Below the pieces are notes generated by a model that ran no database searches, was not told where the DNA came from, and worked only from the letters and a program-made list of their open reading frames with translations. Shown here in pieces: positions 10,540-22,973 of a stretch of DNA of 64,000 bases. Both the position numbers and the translations under genes were made by a program. The DNA lies in contig MU394061.1 in the NCBI GenBank assembly GCA_022578605.1, positions 62,001 to 126,000 on the forward strand, given 5' to 3'. Every line of letters begins with the position of its first letter. Positions within the stretch are counted from its first letter, which is position 1. This DNA is from Camillea tinctor (taxonomy: Eukaryota; Ascomycota; Sordariomycetes; Xylariales; Xylariaceae).

Positions 10540-12751
10540 CACCCGTATCAAAAATTCTCAGAATATCAGTGTAACTTATCCCCCGGGAAAAGGGGGCTGC
10601 CCTCACAAGAAAGCAAGGGCAGCCTAGGACTGCCACCAACAGGCCTGTCCTTCAAGCAATAAATAATAACAAAAAATTAGCACCAAGGCGAATCATATTT
10701 GGTATCACTCAACTGGTAATCCTCCAGAAACCGGACAAGCACAAAGCTTTGACTCCAACTCGAGATGGGTCCCGGCTCTGTTTTCATGCCAGGAGCGATG
10801 CCACTGATTACCGGTCTATGCTCCCCAACACCATCACACCCAAGCTTGCAAATAAACAAGGACCATCCTCAATAACTGATTATCGAAATCGGCGAGTTGC
10901 AGAACGTCATCCCAGTCTGACACCCACTCAAGTGAAGCTCTCTCTGTTGAACGCGCTGCCGACAAAGACTAGTTTTTGATTCTCTTCCGTCGAGCTTAGA
11001 GAAGCAGCAAGGAAGGCATTTGCGTACGGTCAAAATACATCTATAAAATCCGCACTATCGTCTCTTCTCAGTCCATTCCTGGCAGAGTCGAGGGAGCTTG
11101 AAGACTCCTACAAGAGGAATCAACAAGAGGGTTTGGCGTCTTCCGTCATCGTGGGACAGGGCCCACGAGAGAAAGTTAATGCGCCTGGTTGGATCTCACA
11201 GGGGACACATCGGTGGCTGTTGCCGAGATGCGGCGTTGAGAGCTGGTAAGATTAGCGGGTAGGTTGGATGCTCTTGGTACAACTTTGGTTAACAGCCGGG
11301 TTTTACGCCGACAGCCGCAAGGACTGGGTGTGGCGAGAGAATTATGAGTACTGAGGGCCAGAACATAGCAGGGTGTACATGGTATCAAAGACTAGGCAGT
11401 TCTGTTGTAACCGTAGTGATTTTCGCTCACCCAACCCGGTCAAGGGAGCAATTACAGATGATTCCTGCGATGAACCAACGGCGGCATGCAATGAACTGCC
11501 AGCGCTTTGACTGTGCGAAGCTAATGTTCTGCCCTACCCAATCGTTCTCAGTCCCACGGGTACAGCAGAGAGGCAAGTACCATGCCCAGCCCATGACAGC
11601 AAGTTGTCCCACCGGCATCTCCTTCCCGACTAACCGGACGAGCACCTTCAACACAATCCATAGCGACCAGAGTACGAGTTCCAGCGACGCAGTGCTGACG
11701 AGCGGCTCCAGGCCAGGAGCTCTTACCCAATCGACTCATAGCAAAGGCCCTCGCGCGTCACCGACGGCTGGAATGCCCAATGGCCGCCCTTCCACCCCCC
11801 AGAGGACTGCTCGGCGGTACCTACTTTTCAGTAGGATACGACGTCGCATGGTCGACAGGGGGTTTAGAAGGCGGGCTCTAGGCGACTATAAACGCAAGAC
11901 TGAATAAACCAAGTGAAAGCTTAGGGTTAAGTTCCGAGACGCTGTTCCCAACAGCCCGTCCAGAGCCGGCGGCGCGCCCGACCCGCCCTCGCGCGACGAA
12001 ATCCGCACGCGGCATGCACATCAGGGCACATTGACCTGGAGCAGCGACGTGTCGCGCGGGGACTTGGGAAGACGAGGCTGAGGGGTCTAGGCGACATTCC
12101 TTTCGGAAAACAGGAATCGGAGAACTGTGGGGGAGGCGAAGGCGCGAGGTTTGTATGGGATGCTCGAATCCAGCCAGAACTGGAAACAGAGCGAGAGAAC
12201 TTCGAGCTTGAGTGGATGGAAATCAAACGGGATAAAACGTGATGCACACTCGTATCTCGAATACACATCGATAATCAGGTCATTTCCGGTACCAAGTCGA
12301 AAAGCCGGAGGCAATTGGTGTTGTTGAGCAATAGGTAGGTGGTTATGTGTTAAGTAAATAAAAAAGGTGTAAGTGGGAGAAGGGAAGGGAAATAAATGGT
12401 TTGAATGTAAATAATTGCCAAGCGGCAGAGGCGCGTCGACCGCGTCGTGTCAGATGGCCATAGCTTTTTCACACCTGCCAGCGCGATAGGGCGCATAGGT
12501 ACGTACACCTTGCTGAGCAACGACGTCAGCGGTATGGAGGGGCCATAATGATTATCTAATTAACAATCATTAACCATAATTACTTCTAATTGCATAAACC
12601 ATCATATTCTTTTTGATTCGATGAAGTGAATAACTTGTATAAGTGTTCCGTATTGTACCTCCTGAAGGAATAACATGATTCTTGTCTCCAAATATTTAGA
12701 AGAAAAATAATGATTTGAACTAGACGGACATATCATTATATTGTCATCAAG
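10540..12751. other. gene-free interval with uninformative ORFs
   Basis: The longest ATG-initiated frame here (11344-11907, plus, 187 codons) is Ser/Thr/Arg-rich and has no motif, splice support or hydrophobic pattern, so it is not called. An imperfectly spaced hairpin lies at 10596-10623. Base composition is more balanced than in the AT-rich interval to the left, so a decayed gene is possible but cannot be identified. Confidence 0.45.
10596..10623. other. 8-bp inverted repeat (hairpin) after the GNAT pseudogene
   Basis: GCTGCCCT at 10596-10603 is the exact reverse complement of AGGGCAGC at 10616-10623, with a 12-nt loop. It sits 57 bases after the pseudogene stop. It may be chance or the end of a small element. 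Confidence 0.35.
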
Positions 12752-15600
12752 ATGAGTGCAGGAACCTCTTCTGCGAAAAAGGATTCCTTAGTATCTGCCC
12801 TCGAAGAGGCAGGACTCAAAGCCTTTGAGCCAACCGCTGAATCAACTTCTCGTACAGAGGGCCAGCAAGAGTTCGGTACTCTGATATCGAGGTAGGTAAG
12901 GATATAGGCCATGTTAATATCTAATTTTGCTTGTCCTTTTTTCTGAGACTTTTCCGAAGAACAGGCACTTCAGCTCTCATCTCGGCCCTGAATGCTCTGA
13001 TCAAGCCGGACCGGGTTCCGGCATGGCTGCGCATCCGCCTGATGGATGTCCTTACCCTGCTCCCCCAGCGGCCGGATGGTGTTCGGGCGACCCTCGAGTT
13101 CGTCTTCTCTGTCCACCCGTCGAGTACCGTAAGGGCCTCTGAAGCGGCGACGCCACAGAAGCAGGGCGCGAACATTACTATGGAGGCCCTGAAGATGGCC
13201 TCGAACTTGCTGTCTGTCCCGCCCGCTTCTGTTGGTCCAGAGAAATGGTTCCCCGGCATTGCGCCTCAGCTGCTACGCCTTTTAGATGGCAACGATGGTC
13301 CCGACCTTGCGAAAGTTGCTGCTTATGTTATTGGGTTTGGTGTCTTGGGAAGAAAGCAGTTCGGTGCTCCTGGAACGCCGGGGTGGAAAGCGTTCGCAGA
13401 GCCTATGTTAGCGCGAATCGACCCGATCTTGTCCTCCAAGACACCTACCTCGGCGCCTCTTGTGTTTAGTGCTAGGCCGGACGAGGTAGTTGACCTTCGG
13501 AAAGAAGTAATCTTGGCTCAAACTGATGAGCTCCATATTGCACTGACACGTCTTTCTGCGTTGCTGAATTCCCATCCGAACCCAGGCTTGACTAAGCGGT
13601 TGCTTTATCCATTGCTGATCCCCTTGTGGGCATTGGCTTCATGGCCCTTCCCGAGTGATCGGCTTAGCGAGCGTTACTGCCAACCAGCTAAGGCTCTTCT
13701 AGAAACCTATCTCAAACTAGCCGCATCTCAGGAGAGATTTCGAGATCTCCTTGAGAACCTACTCTCCTGTGGCAATGACGATCCAAGCAAAGAGCCTTGG
13801 GCCTACGAGAAAGTGGGGGATGATGGCATACAGGTCAAGTCTCTACGAAATGAGCCAAGAGGCACGAATACGGGGCTAGACTTAGCTACTCTAGAGTCAA
13901 AGACAGATGCGTTTATAGAGCTTCTCAAGCAGCTAGGCTCTGATCCTGATGTTTCTACATTATTCCTAAAGTTGCTCGAAGACTCGCTTAGTCCATCACC
14001 ACAGAATAATGGTGAAATCAAAGTGGCCCTAGATGACGACCAAAGCCAGGATGAAGACCCCACGGCGAAGCTGCTCGAGGCGCGGGTTCTGCAAAAGCTG
14101 ATGGAAAGGCTTCCGGACAGGCTGATCTCCGACTCAAAGCACCTGCTCGAGCTAATCAGCAAGATCCTCAGCAAGTTCGACGCCTCGTCGTCCCTCGACG
14201 ACAACGACGCCACGGCGATCGCGCTCAGCCTGCTCAACATCGTCGTCACCGCGCCCAACTTCCAGAAATCCAAGGTCGACCCCGGCGTGCTCTCCTCCAT
14301 CGAAGCCTCCCTCGCCAAAGCCAGCCGCGCCGGCGCCCCCGACACCCAGCAAACCGCGCACAACCTCTCCCTCCTCCTCAAGTACCGCGACGCCGTCGAC
14401 GACCCCTCCGCCCCCCGCCTCACCGCGCCAAACGACCGCCACCTCGAAGACCGGCGCACCTACGACCTCGCGCTCTCCTACATCACCGCGGCGGACTCCC
14501 CCGCGCCCGTGCGTTCCGAAGGGCTCAACCTGCTCGCCAGCCTCGCCCGCGCCGGCAGCCCGGTCCTCGACATCCCGGCCACGCTCGCGCTGCTCTCGTC
14601 GGTCCTCAGCGGCGCCGCCGCCGACGACTACCTGGCCGCGCGGATCCTGCGCGTGTACGTGTCCCTCTCGGAGCGACACCCGCAATCGACTCTCGCCGAG
14701 CTGCTCGAGTCGTACGTCGATTCCAGCGAAGCCCTCGCGCTGGACGCGCGGCTGCGGCACGGCGAAGCCCTGCTCCACGTCGTGCAGCGCCTGGGCGGGG
14801 CGTTCGCCGGCGCGCCGGCCAGCACCGTGGGGTCAGCGCTGCTCGCGCTCGCAGGGCGGCGCGCGCAGCGGCCCCAGAGTGCCGCGCGGCGGGACCGCGC
14901 CGCACGAGCGCGCAGACCCGCATCGCAGGACGACGACGATGACGAGGAGGCCCTCGCCGAGGCGCTCTCGCCGCGGACCCCCGAGGAGAAAGCCCGCGAC
15001 GCGGCGCTCGCGCAGATCCTCTCCTCGTGGGCCTCGCCGCGGGACGCTTTGGGGGAGGACCTGCGCCTGCGCGCCTCCGCGCTGTCCATCCTCTCGGCCT
15101 GCATCGAGACTTCGATCGCCGGGCTCGGCGCGGTCCTTGTCTCGGGCGCGTTGGACCTGAGCCTCTCGATCCTGACGCACGAGGTCTCCGCCGGGGCCGG
15201 GATCCTGCGGCGCGCGGCCGTAGTCGTGATTCTGAGCACCGTGCGCGCGCTCGCCGGGGCGCGCGACGCGGGAACAGATCTCGGGTTCGGGTTGCCGGCG
15301 GGGAGCCGCGGGCGGGCGGTGGAGGTGCTGGAGTACGTGGCGCGGACGGATGAGGATGGGCTGGCGCGGCAGCATGCGCGGGATTGCGTGGAGAGTCTGC
15401 GGAGCTGGGAGGTGCTGGAGGTTATGCCGCGGGAGGGGGGGAGGGGACGGGGGAGGGCGGCCGAGTTGACGAGGTTGGTGGGGGGGTTGGGGGGTAGGGG
15501 AGAGGGGGTTATGCTGCCGCGGTTGGATGAGGGGGGTGCTGCGGCTTTAGAGGGGCAAAGGCAGGAAGGGATCAGGCCTAAGATTGAGGAGGTTGAATAG
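12752..15600 (+). CDS. RTP1: Rtp1/Tango6-like protein (RNA polymerase II nuclear import/assembly factor), 2 exons
   Basis: Exons 12752-12891 and 12948-15600 are joined by a 56-nt intron and give 930 residues, close to yeast Rtp1. Rtp1 helps assemble and import RNA polymerase II subunits and acts in the cytoplasm near the nuclear pore; its animal relative is Tango6. The protein is an alpha-helical HEAT-like solenoid. The conserved C-terminal parts are visible: a helical block of about residues 590-720 (LAARILRVYVSLSERHP, then LRHGEALLHVV), matching the RTP1 C1 region, and ALDLSLSILTHE followed by LRRAAV, matching the short RTP1 C2 region. An acidic DDDDDEE linker lies between them. The last 55 residues are Gly/Arg-rich. 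The first exon is needed because the second exon has no ATG before conserved sequence. GC content rises sharply from about 14.1 kb onward. Family assignment rests on these blocks only. Confidence 0.78.
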
Positions 15601-15982
15601 ACAGGTGGGTAGGTGTGGTGTTATAAGGGGAAGTTATCTTAGCAATGTGTCCTAAGGTAAAAATAAACAGCAATGGAGAGAGAGAGGTCAATATTTATAT
15701 GAAATATCATTCAATCTTCCTCGTGAACCCCTAACACCCGTCTAAAGAAACATGTCGTTATCATCATCATCATACATACAGGTTAAATGTCTATAGTAGT
15801 AGAATGTGAAAGACAGACCAACCCAATCTATATATTTACGCCTGCTGACCAAGAAAAAGAAACGTTGTCCCCCTTTTCTTCCCCGACCTTTTTCATACTA
15901 TAACCTTCAGGGCATACTCTATGTATACGCCATTCCATAACCATTCATCGCGCAAAGAAACCTTTCCCGTAATTCTAAGTAC
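15601..15982. other. convergent 3' intergenic region
   Basis: A short spacer between the stop codons of the Rtp1-like gene and the TDT transporter gene. It is AT-rich with an (ATC)n stretch near 15758-15772. Nothing else was seen. Confidence 0.6.
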
Positions 15983-17835
15983 CTATTCAGTCTCGAGATC
16001 CTTAGGCCACAGAAGTTCTTTTCTCCACAGGCAGCGGATCATGGTAGCGAAAATGAGAGCCCAGACAACGATGAGAATAGCAGCCATGACACAACCAAAG
16101 ATGCGCATGCCGCTGCTATCGATGGCGGTTGCGAGTGCTTCGGTGGCGGTGATGAGGGCTGTATTTGGGAAGACGAAGGACCACCATGTCATTTGAAACG
16201 GCATCTTCCTGTCGGCGGGGCGAGCGGCGTACTTCCACAATGAACCTACCGATACTAGGAAGAACCACACGCTGAGACCCCAGAGCCAGAACCCGAGAAG
16301 TAGTGAAAACACCTGGAGAATAAAGACAACGTGTGCATCTGAGGCGTGGTATGGCGGCAAAATATCTCCAGCTTGCTGGCCTAGCATGACTATGATGGGA
16401 GTATATGATTAGTTTAAGGTCTAATAGGAAAGCCTTTATCTTACCTAGTCCAGCCACAGTGAAGGCGCTTGGTCCAATGGAGATGAACTACTAAGTGTTA
16501 ATACGAGAATGTGCAGGCTGGTAGAATTCAACCTGCTTACCACACCAGGACGCTGAACATCGCGCGGGAGCTTCTGAGTCATCAGGCGGTATATAAATGC
16601 AGCGCATATCATGAAGCTGATGAGGAATCCTGTGCCTTGGACGGTGAAAGCGCACACAGCGACCTCCAACCTATTGATCTGAGTATCACCAGGAGCTACT
16701 GTATCCTGGGCTATGAGGTTGCCTGCAAAAGGCGCGGTCAAAAGTAGCGGATAGGCCGGGAACACCCAAACTGGAGTCATGGTGTGGATGGGGAAAATTC
16801 TAGAGTGGATATTAGAAAGCATCGGTTAGAGAGGAGCTGAGAAGTAAATAGTAGTAGTATACTTACTGCGTCGACCACAGAATGAGATACATACCCGCAC
16901 TCGCCGAAACGCTCACAATGATCCAGATCCAAAACAACCATTCCATAACATGTTGAAGCCAAGGCCCACTCCTTGGGATACCATATTGACAGATGTTGAT
17001 TAGTATTGTCCCCACACTGGTTGGTTATTCGTTAACTGAGGCTTATTTTCGAGGTACATGAGTGAAACTCACGATACGACCTGCTTCAAATAAGCTGTGT
17101 TTGCAACAAGAACGGCAAGGGGTTGAAGCGTACCACAGAAGGGATGAAAAGAGACTCGACTTGATCGAGGAAGGAATGCATGAAGCTTCCAGGAACCATG
17201 GAGAACCTCATGGCAATTAATACACAATTCAATACGAACAAACAGATGTTGAACAGGAAGAAAACGAGCCCAATATACCACAACCAGTCAGATTGGTAGG
17301 GTTGTGATACTGAAGTTATGGTTAGGTGAGCCGTGACCTAGCGTGTATTGTGGTTTAGGTGGATAAAAATAGCACCTACTTGAGTAAAGGACGTTGGAGA
17401 TACCGCCAGTTGCCTATACAGATATGACGAGTTAAGAATGATGTAGTTATTATACAGACATCGGCCTCCACCTTGTCTAATCCAGCACACTTACCATTGT
17501 CTAGTGACCGGTTAGTAAAGGCTCTCAACTCAAACACATTGTGTGCGATGTGTGCTACATACCATAGTGAACCAAGTCCATTGATAACAGCATATGCGGT
17601 CCCGTATACCGATTTTACTTCCATGCCTATCCTTCCTGGCATTGGAGATCATCCTGGCTAAGCTTTGAGCGTTTGGTGGATCACGGAAAGGATCTGGAGA
17701 ATTCTTTTCGCGTACTAGGTCCCGAGCCAGCGTGGTGGGCGACGAGGCCCGCCGAGTGAAGAAATCCTCTCGGGGGGTAATATAGCCATTTTCGGCGATC
17801 TCTAAGTTGACCTGAGAACTCAAAGCTCTGGACAT
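15983..17835 (-). CDS. TDT-family transporter (Mae1-like C4-dicarboxylate / sulfite exporter superfamily), 9 exons
   Basis: Exons by ascending coordinate: 15983-16389, 16445-16487, 16541-16799, 16867-17016, 17073-17080, 17134-17309, 17380-17413, 17495-17500, 17563-17835. All phases agree and give 451 residues, the size of fungal Mae1 and related tellurite-resistance/dicarboxylate transporters. The first about 85 residues are a cytosolic tail. The membrane part starts YQWTWFTM-TM-ATGGISNVLYS, where TM comes from a 6-nt exon, and continues through FIPSV-VVS-VGTILINICQYG, where an 8-nt exon supplies the middle. The end has WWSFVFPNTALI, characteristic of the family, and about ten hydrophobic helices in total. 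Without the tiny exons the frame stops at once. The likely role is proton-coupled malate or dicarboxylate movement, or sulfite efflux, at the plasma membrane; the substrate cannot be told from sequence. Confidence 0.87.
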
Positions 17836-18871
17836 TTTAACATACAAAAGTCATCTGGGGTGCGACCAAGCAGCCTTGAAACAATATAAATGCCGATGAG
17901 TAGGACGGGCTCGACATGAGCTAGTGCGGAATGGAAGTTAACCAGTGTAGTGAGAAAGACGACGATGTGGAGTACGACAGAGCCGACGTTGGAGATAGTC
18001 ATAGTAAAAGTAAAGTATGTACCGGTAGGCTGGGCTCGGGCCAAGCGGCACTAGGGAGGCTGGGCGAGAGGCGGGAGGATAGGCACAGGGCGACAAAAAG
18101 GCGACAATAGCCAAAAAATGACAAGTCGAAGAAAGGCCGGTGGCGCGTAGGGCAAGCGGCGGGAAGGGCGAGAAAAGAGCGAGACGAGAACGAGCGGAAC
18201 GGGGGTGCCGAAGCTGATATGTAAAAGGCGGTTGAACCCCACGAGATAATACGGAGGTCCCTTACCCAAGTTCTGTTCTCCTTCAGGATATTTCAGACAC
18301 AGGCTTAGACACAGACGTAGACACAGATACACGCATACACACGCACAGCTCCAACCTAGGGACCTCCGTAAGCTGTAGGTAGTAGAGTGTACAGAGATTA
18401 GACTGGGGAGAGAAAAAGAACTTGGCCTGGTTTGGACTAGACGACAGTAACAAGTAGGTAACTAGACATGTGATAACATGAAGTACATACCTATGGGATA
18501 TTGGGGGAAGTTCTGTTCTTGGGTGTAAGTGGAGTAGAAGCATGTATGTATATACTACCGGTAATAAATGCAATGCAATGTAACGAATGTCCCTGGATTG
18601 GATAAGGTGAAATGTATGAATCTAGGTTAGGTTGGTCAATGGGAGAGAGATGGGGGTTGAGGGGAAGGTTAGTCTAACTAGTCTGGTCTGGTCAATGGAT
18701 GCATGCGTATAAGAGTAAAGACGGGAATTGCTTAAAAGGGTACTTAGCTAAAAGTGATGGTGTATGACGGAATTTGAGAGAGTTCAAATTGGAACCTTGT
18801 CAAGGGAGGGGGGGGGGGGTTTGCCCCGCGTTCTAATGTTCTGTGCACTATTTTTTTATAGGTGGGATACC

Positions 18872-18881
18872 TACCTAGGTA
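18872..18881. repeat. TACCTAGGTA palindrome, copy 2
   Basis: Perfect copy in the divergent region between the TDT transporter and PP2C genes. Confidence 0.7.
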
Positions 18882-19500
18882 TTGAACCACTAGTAAATCC
18901 CATCTATTTAATCGGGTATGACGGCATCCTGCTGCTAGATCAATAAATACCTACTGCAGTAAGTGATCCTTTATCTGCTTATCTTACTATGTACATAAAA
19001 GTTAACTTAGATAGCTTACCAGCTGCCATCCTTCAAACTTCAGCTGTAAGCATCCCCCCATTCCTAAATTAGTAGCAGTACTTAACCTAATTCAACTTAT
19101 TCAAAGTCCCCGACTCCCGGGCTCGGCGCTCACTTGTTGGTGGACATCCGACGATAATAATTACGTACTTGATCTTAACGTAAAGGTTCAACATACATGT
19201 GTCCTGTGACATAATATACTTGACTAACCCACCTAAGGTTAGATCCGGTAGTTTGATTAAGTATGCTGTGTTGTACTTGTTGTGTTGTACAATAACGGTT
19301 CTTTTTCGTCCTCCGTCTTCCGTTCTCCGTTCTCCGTTCTTCGCTTCAAAGTCATTAGAAGTTCCCGTTCCCTCCCCAATCTTCTGTCTATTTCCCCCCC
19401 ATCAAATATCCAATATACTACAATATCCCTTGCGTCAACCTTCAAGGATCAATTTACTTTGAAAACACACTTCCAACTCGCCACGACTTAACTCGGCTTG

Positions 19501-19531
19501 ACACGACACGACACGACACGATACGACACGA
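19501..19531. repeat. (ACACG)n pentanucleotide array
   Basis: Six near-perfect ACACG units, one with a C-to-T change, lie about 160 bases upstream of the PP2C start. It is probably promoter or 5' leader sequence of that gene. Confidence 0.8.
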
Positions 19532-19687
19532 GAAGACATTCGAAATCAGCCTTAAATATTCTCCCAAGGGTTTTCCATTTTCACCTGTTCCCACCATCCA
19601 CTCGACTTGCGATTTGCGATTGACAGATACTACTTTGCTCTCTCTCCTCTCGCCTGCTATGAACATCGCCAAATACCCTTTGGCAAT

Positions 19688-21687
19688 ATGGTTATTAGTC
19701 GAGGGCCGCCTAGGCGATGGTCTCTAAGGGATACATATGGTCAGTCTATATAAAAGAAAACAAATTCTGCAGCTAACCAACCACTGTTCCTCTAGGCTTC
19801 ATAGCAACTTTCTGCGAAGTCCACACAAGATCGTACGCACACAGAACCACCGTCAGACGTATACCTCGCACATTGCCTCTGGGGATCCAGTGTCGGTCTC
19901 ATTCCACAACGCAGGATACCGAAGCCACCACATCGTCTACCGAATCACAGAGCGTCTCACCTCTTCTCTCTCCTCCCCCGGCGCATGTCATCCGTCGTGG
20001 CTTTCACACGTACTTCGTTACACACCTCCCGTCGTCCTCTCTGCATCCCGACTCGCGTGGCCCAACTGGCCTGCACCACAAGCTCCCGAGATCGGCCGCC
20101 GCGCCTCATAACCCCGGATCCGGTGCCGCGCCTTTATCCCCGCCCCATCTGCCCTCTAATCGTGACCTAACCGTGGTTCGCATACCCTTACGAAGCGCAA
20201 AGCATCACTTTGGTGTGGCCGAGTCGCGGGGCTCACGTCCTTACAATGAGGATACCAACCAGGCCGGCACTATAGATATGCCGGCTTTTGCTAAACGCGC
20301 GCCCATCAGTCTGGTACGAAGTCCAAACAAAACCGGAGAAGCCACTTCCGCCGACAGTGCCTACGGGGATCCCCAGATCTTCTACTTCGCTGTTTTTGAT
20401 GGACACGGTGGTACCCAATGTAGTGATTTTCTTCGGGACGAGCTTCATGGCTATATTGAGGAGGCTGCGGAGGAGTTCGAATTAAAGAGTAGTCTCCGGT
20501 CTCCTAAAAAAGGTCGACAAATAAGTCCGAATGCGGCAGGGACCGTGCCGACCCCTATACTAACCGATGCCGAGGCTGGCGGACAAGCGAAATTAGACAA
20601 ACTGGATATCAGAGGCTCCAAGGAGGCACAAGCAAAAGCCGAGATCCCCAAAGTCAACGAGCACGGGGCAATCGACCACATCGAGAACGCAGATGCTATT
20701 TCGGGGGAGAAACCGGTAGCCGCTACGACATCCCCGTCCAAGGCTCTGAGATTACAGCGGGATCTCGTGAAGGAGTACAAGAGTACGATAGGCGGATACT
20801 TCCGGCGCTTCCACCCACCATACTTCCACCAGCCACACGGGCCTGATGCTGCTGCCGAACCCTCGATCAGCGCCGAGTCTGTCCTGACCTATGCTTTTCT
20901 CCGCGCGGACCTCGACTTCGTGGCCGCCCAGGCCAGGAAGCCCGACCCCGACGATCCCTATGTCACCGATACCCCCCTCAACGTCGACGAGGTGCTGGGC
21001 AAGCCCTTCCACATGCCGCCTTCGGGCCAGGGCATAGGCGGGCGCCTGCGCTTCAAGGGTGGATCGACCGCCTCGGTGGCCCTCATCTCGACGCCTACGC
21101 CGGCACCCTTTTGGCACCCCGCCGCGACCTCGACCCTGCTGGTGGGCCATGTGGGTGACACGCGTGTGTTGCTCTGCGAGACGGCCACGGGCCTCGCCAA
21201 GCCGCTGACCTCGGACCATCACCCGAGCTCCCCGGGTGAATCGCACCGTCTGCGCCGCTACGCCGCCTCCTTCGTGACCGATTCGTTCGGCGAGGAGCGC
21301 ATCCAGGGGCTCGCCAACTCGCGCTCCTTCGGCGACATGGGCTCCAAGCGGCTGGGCGTGTCGGCCGAACCGGAGCTCACCCGCACCGAGCTCGGTCCTG
21401 CGCAGTACTCGTTCCTCGTGCTCATGTCGGACGGCGTCTCGGGCACGCTGAGCGACCAGGAGATCGTCGATGTCATCAAGGAGGCGCAGACCCCCGAGCA
21501 GGGCGCGCGAGACGTGGTCGCGTTCGCCACCGAGGTCAGCGCCGATGGGGATAACGCCACTTGCCTCGTAGTCAGACTAGGCGGGTGGGAGCGCAGGAGT
21601 GAGGGTGGGCTGGGCAGCCTAGGCACCAAGGAGATCAGGGATTATAGACGCAACGAGGCGCTGGATCCGAGGAGAGGGAGGAGGTAA
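19688..21687 (+). CDS. PP2C-type Ser/Thr phosphatase, probably mitochondrial (Ptc6-like), 2 exons
   Basis: Exons 19688-19739 and 19796-21687 give 647 residues. The large exon has no ATG ahead of the catalytic domain. A first exon starting MVISRGPPRRWSLRD, a GTCAGT donor, a CTAAC branch site and a CTCTAG acceptor (56-nt intron) supply one in frame. The resulting N-terminus is rich in Arg, Ser and Thr with almost no acidic residues, as expected of a mitochondrial presequence. PP2C metal and phosphate motifs are intact: YNEDTNQ (about 167-173), DGHGG (219-223), GDTR (471-474), SDG (562-564) and GDN (602-604). A low-complexity charged insert of about 100 residues follows the DGHGG motif, as in filamentous-fungal Ptc6-type enzymes. 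It would dephosphorylate mitochondrial proteins with Mn/Mg; Ptc6 in yeast is linked to mitophagy and pyruvate dehydrogenase. The Ptc6 assignment is inferred from the presequence and the FHTYFVTHLP block. Confidence 0.84.
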
Positions 21688-22973
21688 AGAAGTTCGGGGA
21701 GGGAGTCGGGGGTGGTTCTAACTAACCCCCCCCCTTTTTTTTTTGAATGGTGGATAGGATAAAGAGAGGGGAGTATAATTAGGTGGTCATTGATTGACTA
21801 CGTATTTTTACACACACCCCTACCCCTCCCCCCTTTTTTTATCTATCCACCTACTCTCTACATTTATTTCTTATTTATTTTTTTATTTTATTTTTTTCTG
21901 TGGTATATGTAAGTAAGTTGTATAACTTTTTTTTTTGTGTGTATACAAGTTAACCAGGTAAAACCTAGATATAAAAAGGGGGAGTTCGTGGATACTATAG
22001 TAGAAAATGGGGGGAAGAGGAAGACGGATTGGGGCGTTATGTCGGAGGATACTTCAACGTTGTCATTATAAAAAGTATACACTATCTGGATATATATACA
22101 TATAGAATTTTATGCTGGTAAATAGGAGAGGGAGAAAAGAGAAGAGAAGAGGGGGTTATAGATATAGACTTATATCGTTAAAAAAATACGTTAATGGGTA
22201 GTTTTGTATTATCTCAACTGATTTTTTGTATCGCTACCTTTATCCTTTCATGATACTTTTGCTTTTATTTTCTATGCGTCCATATGTTAGGTTTACACGT
22301 AAATCATCGGTCACCTACACACACACAGTTTCTTGTGAGAAAAGGGGAAAAAAAGAAATACTAGATTCTTAGGCTCTTCTTTTCTTTCTTGTTCTCTTGT
22401 ATTCCTATCCCTATCCCTATTCCTATTCCTATCCATGCATTGACTTGACGTTTTTGGTATAAGTTTGATAATTAATCTTGGTATGTTCTCCTTCACCCCC
22501 CTCCCTTCCCTTTTCCCCCTTTCCCCCAACTCCCCTTACTTTCGCTCTGTTCCACATCTTCTGCCATACTCTTGCGCCCTAAACTTATCCGAGGAAAGAG
22601 GAGAAAGAGATAGGAACTGAGCGAGAAGGGGGGAGTAAAGGGGATGGGGTAGAGGAATGGAGAAAAAAAAGGCAGACAAGAAGTCCAATTCGTGAACATT
22701 AAACCCCCCTCCCCCCTTTTCTCTTCTTCCCCTATCCATCAGATTCTGCTCCCCCCCCCCCCTTTCTAAAATAAGAAAACCGGTTGTCCTTCCCCGCTTA
22801 ATCGCCTATCATCGAAAAGGGAACGAAGACAACAGCCCAGCAAAAAAAAAAAAGAGGAGAAACCAACGAACCAAATCTGTACAAAAAAATTTACAAGGAG
22901 ATGCTATGTCCTTTTCTATCACACTCTTTCTTCCCTTCGTCTCCTCATGTTCCAGTTGGGAGGAAGCGCTGTG
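21688..22973. other. convergent intergenic region, homopolymer-rich
   Basis: This lies between the 3' ends of the PP2C and DnaJ genes. It contains C and T homopolymers (21726-21744, 22749-22761), A/T-rich tracts, and polypurine/polypyrimidine runs near 22500-22740. No coding signal was seen. Confidence 0.6.

Larger units (their letters stand above)
17836..19687. other. divergent promoter region between transporter and PP2C genes
   Basis: A head-to-head intergenic region of 1.85 kb. It holds a TACCTAGGTA palindrome at 18872-18881, a ten-base G run near 18808, CCGTTCTCCGTTCT repeats near 19318, and an (ACACG)n array at 19501-19531. The open frames are short and without motifs. Confidence 0.55.

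Noticed and set aside
11344..11907. 187-codon plus-strand frame
   Set aside because: Ser/Thr/Arg-rich composition without motif, splice support or neighbouring context; the antisense frame looks equally random.
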